This document shows, one piece after another, positions 9,350 through 17,567 of a stretch of 64,000 bases of DNA. The notes beneath the pieces are model-generated. The model saw only the letters and a program-made list of their open reading frames with translations, made no database searches and was not told where the DNA came from. This stretch comes from Terriglobia bacterium. Lineage in GTDB: Bacteria > Acidobacteriota > Terriglobia > Bryobacterales > Bryobacteraceae. Positions within the stretch are counted from its first letter, which is position 1; each line of letters begins with the position of its first letter. The DNA is taken from NCBI GenBank assembly GCA_020073145.1, contig JAIQFS010000003.1, forward strand, positions 124,001 to 188,000, written 5' to 3'. The translations under genes were made by a program, and so were the position numbers.

Positions 9350-10011
9350 CCATGCTCGAAGAAGTCGTCCTGCTCGCCGTCGACGAGAAGACCGGCACCC
9401 TCCGCTCCACGCGCGAATTCGGGACCGCCTACGCCCTCGTGGGCGCCGTCTTCTTCGACCTGGCATTGGCGCGCAAAATCGACACCGACACCGAACAGAT
9501 CCAGATCCTCGATGCTAGTCCCACCGGCAACCCGACGCTGGACCGCGTCCTCACGGAAATGCGCGGCCGGCCCGAGGTCAAGACCGTTCGCAACTGGATC
9601 GAGGCCCTCTTCCAGTCCAAGGACGATCTGGAGGGTCAGGCGCTGGCTTCGCTGATCGAACGCGGCATCTTGCTGCACGAAAAAACCAAGCGCCTGTGGA
9701 TCATCGACGTCGAGCGGTTTCCGCTGGTCAACAACCAGCCCCAGGAGCACGTCAAGCTGCGCCTCACCCGCGCCATTCTGGGAGACGGAATCCCCGAGAC
9801 CCGCGACATCATGCTCGTGAGCCTCGCCGAGCCCTGCGGCCTGCTCGGCTTCTTTCTCACCGACATGCAGCGCGCCGTGCGCGGAGAGCGCATCCGCATG
9901 CTCTGTCACCTCGAGACCATCAGCCGCAAGGTAGCCGAAGCCATCGCCGCTCTGGACGCCAGCCTCCGCCAGGGCGGCTCCACCAGCAACGCAGCCCAAT
10001 CGCTGCGGTGA
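9343..10011 (+). CDS. GPP34 (GOLPH3/VPS74-like) family protein
   Basis: The 222-residue protein starts at the ATG at 9343, preceded by a strong ribosome-binding site (GAGGAGGA, 7 nt away). MLTMLEEVVLLAVDEKTG, the mid block LIERGILLHEKTKRLWII and the late block ILGDGIPETRDIMLVSLAEPCGLL are typical of the GPP34 family. The eukaryotic member GOLPH3/Vps74 binds phosphatidylinositol-4-phosphate and retains Golgi glycosyltransferases. The bacterial members are mostly uncharacterised. Overlap with the STAS gene suggests it is the output or a partner of the phospho-switch, perhaps at the membrane surface; that is inference. I see no signal peptide or membrane segment. Confidence 0.85.
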   Translation: MLTMLEEVVLLAVDEKTGTLRSTREFGTAYALVGAVFFDLALARKIDTDTEQIQILDASPTGNPTLDRVLTEMRGRPEVKTVRNWIEALFQSKDDLEGQALASLIERGILLHEKTKRLWIIDVERFPLVNNQPQEHVKLRLTRAILGDGIPETRDIMLVSLAEPCGLLGFFLTDMQRAVRGERIRMLCHLETISRKVAEAIAALDASLRQGGSTSNAAQSLR

Positions 10012-10022
10012 CGGCGAACGCG

Positions 10023-11441
10023 TTAGTGGGCCTTCAATTCGTCACGGAAGACGACTCCGCCCTTCATGACGAATTTAACCCGCTCCATTTCGGTGATGTC
10101 GGCCAGCGGATCTCCCGACACCGCCACCAGATCGGCGAACTTTCCCTTTTCGACGCTGCCGACTTGTTGGCCGAGGTCGAAGTTCAACCCCTCGGCGGCG
10201 TTGCTGGTCGCCATCCGCAGGGCCTGCGCCGGCGTCATCCCCCATTTCACGTAATACGCAAACTGGAACGCCTGCACGCCGTGTCCCACCGTGTACGCGC
10301 CGCTGCCGAAGACTTCTTCGATACCCGCCGCTACCAGCCTCTTGAAGCTCGCCTCCGTCAGTTTGAAGCGCGTGGTGCGGCCGCCGCTGGCCTTGAGATC
10401 CCGTTCCTCCAGCTCGCCCTTCAAATCCCACAAAGTCTGGATCACTGGGCGCGGCTTGCCGTCCGCCTGCGGCTGCTTCAGCAGCCGGATCGTCTCATCG
10501 TCGAGCCCCTCCGCGCCCGTCACCCCCACGATCACGTGCATCGGCAGGTCCACCCCCGCCGCCAGGCAGTTGCGGAGCCCCTCTCCTCCGTAGGCATGGC
10601 ACGCCACTTTCAATCCCCTACGGTGCGCCTCGTCGACGATCGCCTGGTTCTCTTCGAGCGTCAGCGACGGCACGTTGATCATCTTCCCGTCCGGCGTGAA
10701 GGCGCCCGCGCCTTGCGTCGGGTATCCGCCGCCTTCGTAATCCTCGGTTTCGTAGACTTTGATCCAATCCACGCCGTAGTGCGAGCGCTCACGGACCGCC
10801 GCGCGCGCCAGCCACGGCGAATTGATGTTGCCGGAATTCTGAAAATTATTGCTGCCCGGACCCAGCCCGAACGGCACCACCACTGAGGGCGCCGCATAGT
10901 ATGTCGCGCCGCGCGGATTGAGTTGCGGCCCCGCCACCTGCAGCCGCGGCCCCGCCACCAGGCCCTTGTTGATGGCATCCCGCAGCTCCACGGTGGCATA
11001 GCTGAAGCCCGACCCCATGTCCTGCAGGGTCGTAAACCCGGCGTGCAGATCGGCCAGCGCGTAGTTCAACCCGGTCAGCGCCGCGCGCCCATCGTTAACC
11101 TGCTGGTCCTGGATCAGGTGCACATGGCGGTCGATCAATCCCGGAAGCACCGTGGCCCGGCTCAGGTCGATCACCCGCGCGCCCGCTGGAATCGTCACCC
11201 GGTTGGCCGGCCCCACTTCCGCGATCCGGTCGCCCTGAATCACGATCACCTGATTCGTCAGATAGGCCCCGGTCTTAGGATCGAACAGCCGCCCCGCTCG
11301 CACCGCCACACCCGCGGCCGGCGGAGCCTGCATCTCGATCCGCGAGCCGTCGAACGGCCCCGCCTGCGGCCGCGCGCTCTGCGCCGCTAGCGGCAGCGCA
11401 AGGATCAGACACGCGAACCCCGACCCGCATCTCCATGGCAT
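10023..11441 (-). CDS. Secreted amidohydrolase family protein
   Basis: The 472-residue protein has a signal peptide (about 1-20, ending LPLAAQ) and the amidohydrolase metal motif PGLIDRHVHLIQD with His106 and His108. DWIKVYET supplies a candidate bridging Lys, followed by VACHAYGGEGL and AGVDLPMH. The C-terminal LGQQVGSVEKGKFADLVAVSGDPL strand block closes the composite beta sandwich. This is the imidazolonepropionase/prolidase-like group of periplasmic amidohydrolases, common in Acidobacteria and acting on unknown amides or dipeptides. It converges on the GPP34 gene with an 11-bp gap. Confidence 0.9.
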   Translation of the reverse strand: MPWRCGSGFACLILALPLAAQSARPQAGPFDGSRIEMQAPPAAGVAVRAGRLFDPKTGAYLTNQVIVIQGDRIAEVGPANRVTIPAGARVIDLSRATVLPGLIDRHVHLIQDQQVNDGRAALTGLNYALADLHAGFTTLQDMGSGFSYATVELRDAINKGLVAGPRLQVAGPQLNPRGATYYAAPSVVVPFGLGPGSNNFQNSGNINSPWLARAAVRERSHYGVDWIKVYETEDYEGGGYPTQGAGAFTPDGKMINVPSLTLEENQAIVDEAHRRGLKVACHAYGGEGLRNCLAAGVDLPMHVIVGVTGAEGLDDETIRLLKQPQADGKPRPVIQTLWDLKGELEERDLKASGGRTTRFKLTEASFKRLVAAGIEEVFGSGAYTVGHGVQAFQFAYYVKWGMTPAQALRMATSNAAEGLNFDLGQQVGSVEKGKFADLVAVSGDPLADITEMERVKFVMKGGVVFRDELKAH

Positions 11442-11510
11442 GGCGTGAAACAGTATATACCCGAAGGTGCGCCCCGACGCGCCGGGACTCGAGGAGGTGC
11501 GGAGTGGCGG

Positions 11511-12185
11511 CTACCGCGGCTGGCGCACAACGCGGCGGCGTCCCTGCCACGCGATACCGGCCAGCGCCAGGCTCCACAGGATGCCTGAATTGCCTTCGGG
11601 CACCGAGTCGGCGAACGACAGATCGTCCAGCGCGAAGTCGTTGCCTCCCCGGTCCAGGTTGAGATCGATGATCGACAGCGTGGCCGTTGAGTTCCCTCCC
11701 GAAGACCAGCTTCCGAAGAATTGCTGCCACTGCCCCGGCGTCGTCGATGCCGTAAACGTGCCCCCCACCTGTGTGCCGTTGATGAGAAATTCCATCTGAG
11801 CCGGACTGCTCGGATAATCCGACGCGATCCACGCGGAGAAAGTGTAATTCGTGCTCGCCTGGATGCCCAACGTCTCCGACCATACGACCACATTCGCCGT
11901 CGGCGCGCCATTCACAATCAACATGTTGCCGGAGCCGGTGGTGTGGTCGCCAAAACCCGTCCACAAATAATGGCACAGGTTCGGGTTGGTCCCCACCGTG
12001 TACGAGCCCTCCGGCCAGCACGACGTGTTCGGAGCGGGCGATACATAACTGTAGCCCGTCGTGAAGCCGGAAGTCCCTCCGGAAAAATCTCCATTGGTGA
12101 TGAGATTGGCCGAAGCCGCCGACGCGCACAGCAGCACGCCCCCCGTCAGGCTCATCACGGTTCGCAGTATTCCACCCTGGAACAT
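11511..12185 (-). CDS. Exported beta-sandwich protein with PEP-CTERM-like tail
   Basis: This 224-residue protein starts at the ATG at 12185 behind CAGGAGGACAT, a good ribosome-binding site. A signal peptide ends near SAASA. The N-terminal ANLITNGDFSGGTSGFTTGY and the long beta-rich body resemble carbohydrate-binding choice-of-anchor or DUF642-like modules. The C-terminus has VPEGNSG, a hydrophobic stretch (ILWSLALAGIAW) and an Arg-rich end, which is the three-part exosortase sorting layout with a degenerate PEP box. The ligand is unknown. No exosortase gene is in the window. Confidence 0.7.
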   Translation of the reverse strand: MFQGGILRTVMSLTGGVLLCASAASANLITNGDFSGGTSGFTTGYSYVSPAPNTSCWPEGSYTVGTNPNLCHYLWTGFGDHTTGSGNMLIVNGAPTANVVVWSETLGIQASTNYTFSAWIASDYPSSPAQMEFLINGTQVGGTFTASTTPGQWQQFFGSWSSGGNSTATLSIIDLNLDRGGNDFALDDLSFADSVPEGNSGILWSLALAGIAWQGRRRVVRQPR

Positions 12186-12346
12186 ATGTCCTCCTGTCCC
12201 CTTGCACGAGGATATCGTTGCCTCACGCGCGAAACCAGAGTACTGCGCCACCGATTCCATGGATTTGTCCTGGTACCAAGGGTCAACCGGGATCCGGGAG
12301 CAGAGCGCCCGCACTCGGCTTCCGGCGCTGCTATCCTTGCGGTTTG

Positions 12347-13489
12347 GTGGATCACACAAAGCTGCTCTTGCGCGTGTTCGCGCAGCCCGGCGCGGCCATG
12401 AGCGCCATCCTCGACCGCGGCAGCCTGCTCTATGCCAGCGTGGCCGTGCTGGCCGTCTCGTTTCTGCTCGCCAGGGCCGCGTTCGCCATCAGCTTCTACA
12501 CTCCGCTGCTGGTGCTAGCCGTGGTCTATGTCCCCGGCGCCGTGGTGTTGAGCAAGCTGCTGGCCGGCTTGGGCGGAGGCCTGGGCGCGGTCTTCCAGCG
12601 CGACTATTCTCCTTTGCTGACTTGCTCGGCCATGGCCTGGGCCGCCGCTAACCTGCCGCTGGTGGTGGCGGCGTGGTTTCTGCCCGAGTCCCTCCTGATC
12701 TATGCGGCCGGCGTCGCCTACGCGTACTTCGCCGTGCTGATGTTCTTCGCCGTGCGCACGGTCTTCGGCACCGAGAACCGCGCCGCCGTGGCGGTGGTCG
12801 GCCTCTCCTGGATTCCGCTGGTGGCGGCCGTGTTTCTGTGGGGACCGCTCCGCTTCCTGCTGGGCTGGATCGCCTCTCCCTTCTTCCTCTTCTTCGCGTA
12901 TTACTATCTCGGCAGCGAGATCGGCAACCTCGGAGCAGGCCTGCGCGGCCGCCAGAACTTTCACCGCATGCTGCAGGCCGCGGCCGTGAACCCGCACGAT
13001 GGCGAGGCGCAGTATCAGCTCGGCCTCATCTACCAGCAGCGCCGCCAGTTCACCGAGGCCATCCAGCGCTTTCAGAACGCCGTGGCCATCGACCCGAAGG
13101 AAACCGACGCGCACTTCCAACTCGGCCGCATCGCCCGCTCGCAGGGCCGGCTCCCAGACGCGCTGGCGGAGTTTCAAACCGTCCTCGACCAGGATGAGCG
13201 GCACAGCCAAAGCGAGATCCTCCGCGAGCTTGGCGCCCTGTACATCGCCGTCCGCCAATACGAGGACGCCCGCGCAATGCTGGCCGATTACGCCGACCGG
13301 CGGCCGTACGATCCCGAAGGACTCTACTACTACGGCCAGGCGATGGAAGGATTAGGCCGGACGGCCGAAGCCCGCGAGCTGTTCGAGCGGGCCGTGGAAG
13401 CCGACCGCACCGCGCCTCGCTACCGCCGCCGCGTCACCGCCTCGTGGAGCCGCCTCGCCCAAAAAGGCCTGGCCCGCGTGGCCGCGTGA
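12347..13489 (+). CDS. Yip1-like membrane domain fused to TPR repeats
   Basis: From the GTG at 12347 the protein has about 380 residues. The start DHTKLLLRVFAQPGAAM matches the lead-in of Yip1-family domains. About five membrane segments follow (VAVLAVSFLLARAAFAI, LLVLAVVYVPGAVVL, and others) up to about residue 190. Then come tetratricopeptide units: AVNPHDGEAQYQLGLIYQQR, AVAIDPKETDAHFQLGRIAR, and two or three more. A longer in-frame start adds 43 unlikely Pro/Gly-rich residues. The TPR region would face the cytoplasm and recruit partners; the function is unknown. Confidence 0.85.
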   Translation: MDHTKLLLRVFAQPGAAMSAILDRGSLLYASVAVLAVSFLLARAAFAISFYTPLLVLAVVYVPGAVVLSKLLAGLGGGLGAVFQRDYSPLLTCSAMAWAAANLPLVVAAWFLPESLLIYAAGVAYAYFAVLMFFAVRTVFGTENRAAVAVVGLSWIPLVAAVFLWGPLRFLLGWIASPFFLFFAYYYLGSEIGNLGAGLRGRQNFHRMLQAAAVNPHDGEAQYQLGLIYQQRRQFTEAIQRFQNAVAIDPKETDAHFQLGRIARSQGRLPDALAEFQTVLDQDERHSQSEILRELGALYIAVRQYEDARAMLADYADRRPYDPEGLYYYGQAMEGLGRTAEARELFERAVEADRTAPRYRRRVTASWSRLAQKGLARVAA

Positions 13490-13573
13490 CGACTTCAGCC
13501 CGGGACGTGCCTCTCCTCCATCTTTCGGCCAGCAGGAAGACGGGAGCTGGACGTGTTTCGGTGAGCCGCGCGC

Positions 13574-14005
13574 TCAGCGCCGCACTTTCCAGCCGCCGAT
13601 GGGCTGCACAATCGAGCAGCTCGGTTTACCGTCTTTGCCAGTGCCCGCAAAGCGCGCTTCCAGAACCACGGACGGTTCGATCTGGTCGTAGGTGATCCCG
13701 TCCAATGGAATCTCCAAGCGGCGATGCCAAACGGAGTCTGCCTGGCCCGCATAGGTGCCGATATCGATGTATACCATTTGCTGATCGGGCGGACCTTGTA
13801 TATACGGTCCCAAGAAGGTGGACATCGCCCCGGCACGGCTTGCCGTGAACTTCACCGGGAACTCGAAAGTCTGGTCGTCTCCTACGGATCGTTGCTTCTG
13901 GACGATCTCGGATTGGGCGCCGCTGCCTTTTTGCAGGCCATAATCGACTCCCTTCGGAGGTCTGTCCAAAACAATACGCAGCGTCAGTTCCGGTTCTAAC
14001 ACCAT
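13574..14005 (-). CDS. DUF5990 family protein
   Basis: With the ATG at 14005 the protein has 143 residues. LTLRIVLDRPPKGVDYGLQKG, QTFEFPVKF, LGPYIQGPPDQQMVYIDIGTYAGQ and WHRRLEIPLDGIT follow the DUF5990 pattern as I remember it. The C-terminal GKDGKPSCSIVQPI is also typical. There is no signal peptide or membrane segment. A GTG at 14080 in the same frame would add 25 residues but lies inside a repeat element, so I prefer the shorter form. The function is unknown. It sits downstream of rsmD on the same strand. Confidence 0.75.
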   Translation of the reverse strand: MVLEPELTLRIVLDRPPKGVDYGLQKGSGAQSEIVQKQRSVGDDQTFEFPVKFTASRAGAMSTFLGPYIQGPPDQQMVYIDIGTYAGQADSVWHRRLEIPLDGITYDQIEPSVVLEARFAGTGKDGKPSCSIVQPIGGWKVRR

Positions 14006-14077
14006 CGAACGGTTCCAGGATAACCCAACCCCGCGCGGCGCAGGCGGTGGAAGCGGAATCGGTTTGTGTCGTCTGCC

Positions 14078-14113
14078 CACGGCAGCGCGCGAGCCAAGGA
14101 GCCTTAGGCTACT
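14078..14113. repeat. Degenerate copy of dispersed double-hairpin repeat
   Basis: Read on the minus strand, AGTAGCCTAAGGCTCC followed by a GC-rich tail matches the start of the better copies at 20789 and 48949, but the second hairpin has decayed. The rsmD stop codon (TAA) falls inside the element, so the repeat contributes the last codons of that gene. Confidence 0.45.
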
Positions 14114-14634
14114 GGCGCGTAAAAGCTCAGGGCGTTGTCGCTCTGTTTGACGGTACGGGTACGGCGCAGCGGGCCGTACGCCTCCTTGAGCGAGAAATGA
14201 ACCGAATGCTGCACCACGACCAGCGGCGGCGGGGCTTCGGAGAGGGCATCGAGGGCGGCGGCGTACTCGAGTTCGTGGTCGTAGGGCGGGTCGAGAAAAA
14301 CCAGATCGGCGCGGTATTGCGGCAGCGCGACCAGCGCGCGGCCGGGAACCACGGTCGCCCGCGGCTCAATCTGCAGGGCGGCCAGGTTCTCGCGCAGCAC
14401 CACGAGCGCGGCGCGGTTGCGTTCCAGGAAGTACGCGTGGCGGGCGCCGCGGCTGAGCGCTTCGATCCCCACCGCGCCCGTGCCGGCATAGGCATCGAGA
14501 AACGTCGCGCCTTCGACGCGCGGCCCCAGGATGTCAAACAGGGTCTCGCGGAGGCGGTCCGGCGTCGGGCGCGTGGCCAGGCCCGGGACTCCTTTGATTG
14601 GGCGCGAGCGGAACTCTCCGGCAATCACCCGCAT
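14104..14634 (-). CDS. rsmD: 16S rRNA (guanine966-N2)-methyltransferase RsmD
   Basis: The 176-residue protein begins MRVIAGEFRSRPIK and RPTPDRLRETLFDIL, the RsmD opening. It has the SAM-binding motif LDAYAGTGAVGIEALSRGA and the catalytic motif DPPYDHELE (DPPY) used for exocyclic-amine methylation of guanine 966 in 16S rRNA. Size is normal for the family. The start ATG shares one base with the recG stop, so the genes are translationally coupled. Confidence 0.95.
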   Translation of the reverse strand: MRVIAGEFRSRPIKGVPGLATRPTPDRLRETLFDILGPRVEGATFLDAYAGTGAVGIEALSRGARHAYFLERNRAALVVLRENLAALQIEPRATVVPGRALVALPQYRADLVFLDPPYDHELEYAAALDALSEAPPPLVVVQHSVHFSLKEAYGPLRRTRTVKQSDNALSFYAPVA

Positions 14635-16733
14635 CAGCCCACCGTCACCAGTCCGTAGCGGCGCTGCCAGTGGTCACGAATGTAGGCGACGGCCCGAGTC
14701 AGATCGTCACGCGCCGGCGGACGCTCGACGAAGTCCACGGCCTCGCGGCGGGCCATCTCTAGGATTTCGGTGTCGCGGAGAATGTTGGCCACCCTCAGCG
14801 ACGGCAGACCGGATTGCTTGGTGCCGAAGAATTCGCCCGGGCCGCGGAGCTTCAAATCCATCTCCGAGATATAGAAGCCGTCCGTCGATTCCACCAGCGT
14901 GCGGATGCGCTCGCGCGCCGTGTCGTTCATCTTCTCGGTGACCAGGATGCAGTAGCTCTGGGCGGCGCCGCGCCCGACGCGGCCGCGCAGTTGGTGCAAC
15001 TGCGCCAGCCCGAAACGTTCGGCCTGCTCCACCAGCATCACAGTGGCGTTGGGCACGTCGACGCCGACTTCGATCACGGTGGTCGAGACCATGATCTTGA
15101 TCCGCCCTTCCTTGAAGCGCTGCATCACCGCTTCCTTCTCTTCCCCGCTGAGGCGGCCGTGCATCAAGCCCACCGGAATATCCGGAAAGACTTCGCGCGA
15201 GAGGTGCTCGTACATCTTCTCGGCGGCCTTCATGGCCTGGGCTTCCGACTCCTCGATGACGGGATAGACCACGTACGCCTGTCGGCCTTCGTCGACCTGG
15301 CGCTTGAGGAAGCTGTAGACCTGCTCGACGCGGTCGGCGGTGGCGTGCTTGGTGAGGATGGGTTTTCTCCCGGGAGGCATTTCGTCGATCACGGAGACAT
15401 CGAGATCACCATACAGCGTCATGGCCAGGGTTCGGGGGATGGGAGTGGCAGTCATCACCAGCACGTCGGGCGTGAGCCCCTTCTCGACCAGCCGTAGCCG
15501 CTGCAGGACGCCGAAACGGTGCTGCTCATCGATGATGGCGAGGCCGAGCTTCTTGAATTCGACGTCTTTTTCGAGCAGGGCGTGGGTGCCAATCACCACG
15601 TGCACCAGGCCTTCGGCCACCAGCTTCTTGAGCTGGACTTTTTCGCGGCTGGTGAAGGAGCCGGTGAGCAGCATCACGACGTAGCCGAGCTTGGAGAGGA
15701 TCTGCTTGAAGTAGTAGGCGTGCTGCGCGGCGAGGATTTCGGTGGGGGCGAGAACCGAGACCTGATAGCCGTTCTCGATGGCGATGACCGCGGCCTCGGC
15801 CGCCACGATGGTCTTGCCGCTGCCGACATCGCCCTGCAGGAGGCGGTGCATGGGGCGCGGCGCTTTCATGTCGTCGGCGATCTGCTGGATGACGCGCTTC
15901 TGCGCGCCGGTGGGCTTGAAAGGCAGCATGGCCTTGACCTTCTCGCGGACCCGGTCGTCGATCTCGAAGGCGATGCCGGGCAGCAGCTTCGCACTGCTGC
16001 GCTTCAGCGCGATGCCGCACTCCAGCCAGAAGAACTCTTCGAAGATCAGCCGGACCTGTTCGGGAGTGCGGAAGGCGTTCAGCAGACGGAGGTCGCCGTC
16101 CGGCGGCGGGAAGTGCGTGTGGCGCGTCGCCGTCCAGCGGTCGGGCAGCTTGAGGCGCTGGCGGATGTGCGGAGGCAGAGGATCGTCGAGCGGGTCTATC
16201 GATTGTAGGATGCGGTGGGTCAGGGTGCGGAGCAGGCGCGTGGTCACCTTGGAGACGGCCTCGTAGATGGGGACGATGCGGCCGGTGTGGAGAGCGCCTT
16301 CGCCGTCTTCGTCGTCCCCGGAGAGGATCTCGAACTCGGGATGCAGCATGGTCATCTCGCCGGAGTAGCTGTCGAACTCCACCTTTCCGAAGAGCGCGAC
16401 TTTCATGCCCTCGGCCAGAACGCTGGCGAGGTAGCCTCCGTGAAACCACTTGCCCAGCAGGATGGCGCGCGAAGCGTCGACAAAGCGGGCCTCGAACAGG
16501 CCCAGGCTGCGGCGCTTGAAGCCGGCGACCTTGGCCGAAAGCACGTCGGCGATGACCGTGGCCATCTCGCCGGGCGCGAGTTGGGCAATGGTCTTGAGGT
16601 TGCTGCGGTCTTCGTAACGGAAGGGAACGTAGGCCAGCAGATCTTCGACCATGGTCAGGCCCTTGGCCTCGAGCATGGCGGCGCGGGCCGGGCCGATGCC
16701 TTTGACGTAGGTGAGGGGAGTGGAAAGATCCAT
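14634..16733 (-). CDS. recG: ATP-dependent DNA helicase RecG
   Basis: The 699-residue protein has the normal RecG layout. The N-terminal wedge/OB region starts LSTPLTYVKGIGPARAAMLE. The helicase core carries Walker A GDVGSGKT, the DEQH box (IIDEQHRFG), motif III ATPIPRTL, and motifs V/VI in ATVMLVEQAERFG and QLRGRVGRG. RecG remodels stalled replication forks and branched DNA. It is the upstream member of recG-rsmD, with start codons back to back with fabI; the 58-bp gap to fabI must hold both promoters. Confidence 0.97.
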   Translation of the reverse strand: MDLSTPLTYVKGIGPARAAMLEAKGLTMVEDLLAYVPFRYEDRSNLKTIAQLAPGEMATVIADVLSAKVAGFKRRSLGLFEARFVDASRAILLGKWFHGGYLASVLAEGMKVALFGKVEFDSYSGEMTMLHPEFEILSGDDEDGEGALHTGRIVPIYEAVSKVTTRLLRTLTHRILQSIDPLDDPLPPHIRQRLKLPDRWTATRHTHFPPPDGDLRLLNAFRTPEQVRLIFEEFFWLECGIALKRSSAKLLPGIAFEIDDRVREKVKAMLPFKPTGAQKRVIQQIADDMKAPRPMHRLLQGDVGSGKTIVAAEAAVIAIENGYQVSVLAPTEILAAQHAYYFKQILSKLGYVVMLLTGSFTSREKVQLKKLVAEGLVHVVIGTHALLEKDVEFKKLGLAIIDEQHRFGVLQRLRLVEKGLTPDVLVMTATPIPRTLAMTLYGDLDVSVIDEMPPGRKPILTKHATADRVEQVYSFLKRQVDEGRQAYVVYPVIEESEAQAMKAAEKMYEHLSREVFPDIPVGLMHGRLSGEEKEAVMQRFKEGRIKIMVSTTVIEVGVDVPNATVMLVEQAERFGLAQLHQLRGRVGRGAAQSYCILVTEKMNDTARERIRTLVESTDGFYISEMDLKLRGPGEFFGTKQSGLPSLRVANILRDTEILEMARREAVDFVERPPARDDLTRAVAYIRDHWQRRYGLVTVG

Positions 16734-16791
16734 TCGGGCCGGCGCTTCCTGCTTCTTTTCCTCAGTCTACACGTTACACTGTAGGATACTC

Positions 16792-17562
16792 ATGTCCAAG
16801 CTGATGGAGGGCAAGCTGGCCCTCGTATTGGGGATTGCCAACAAGTGGAGCCTGGCGTACGCCATTGCGCAGGCGTTTTCCCGCGAAGGCGCGACACTGG
16901 CCCTGACCTATCTCGGTGAGAAGCAGCGGGAAACCATCGGGGAGCTGGCCGCGGGATGGGACGTGGCGGGCGTGTTCCCCTGCGACGTGACCAAAGAAGA
17001 CCAAGTGGCGGCGCTGACGGAATCGCTGCGCGGCCTGGGCCGGCCGCTCGACGCGGTGGTGCATAGCCTGGCGTTCGCCAACCGGGAAGATCTGTCGCGG
17101 CCGTTCGTGGAAACCAGCAAGGCCGGATTCCTGTTGGCCCAGGAGGTCAGCTCGTATTCGTTGGTGGCCGTGGCGCGAGCGACCGCGCCGTTGATGATGC
17201 GCGGCGGCTCGTTCAGCACCCTGACGTACGTCGGCTCGACGCGAGTGCTTCCCAACTACAACGTGATGGGCGTGGCCAAGGCCTCGCTCGAAGCCGCGGT
17301 GCGGTACCTGGCGAGCGACCTGGGTCCGCAGGGGATCCGGGTAAACGCCATTTCGTCAGGGCCGGTGAAGACGGTGTCGGCGCGGGGTGTCAAAGACTTT
17401 TCGACCATCCTGGAGGAGACGCCCAAGCGTGCGCCGCTGCGGCGCAACACGGACCCGGCGGAGGTGGCCGATGCGGCGGTGTTTCTGGCCAGCGATCTGG
17501 GGCGCGGCGTGACCGCCAACATTTTGTTTGTGGATTCAGGCATGCAGGCGATGGGACTCTAG
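16792..17562 (+). CDS. fabI: Enoyl-[acyl-carrier-protein] reductase (NADH) FabI
   Basis: Starting at MSKLMEGKLALVLG (ATG 16792) the protein has 256 residues. It catalyses the last reduction of each fatty-acid elongation cycle. FabI hallmarks are the modified nucleotide motif GIANKWSLAYAIAQ, Tyr146, Tyr156 and Lys163 (YVGSTRVLPNYNVMGVAKA), which fall on the same numbers as in the E. coli enzyme, and the SGPVKTVSARGVKDF substrate loop. The extra 27 residues available upstream overlap the recG start and are not homologous. The next gene follows after 5 bp. Confidence 0.96.
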   Translation: MSKLMEGKLALVLGIANKWSLAYAIAQAFSREGATLALTYLGEKQRETIGELAAGWDVAGVFPCDVTKEDQVAALTESLRGLGRPLDAVVHSLAFANREDLSRPFVETSKAGFLLAQEVSSYSLVAVARATAPLMMRGGSFSTLTYVGSTRVLPNYNVMGVAKASLEAAVRYLASDLGPQGIRVNAISSGPVKTVSARGVKDFSTILEETPKRAPLRRNTDPAEVADAAVFLASDLGRGVTANILFVDSGMQAMGL

Positions 17563-17567
17563 CTCAT

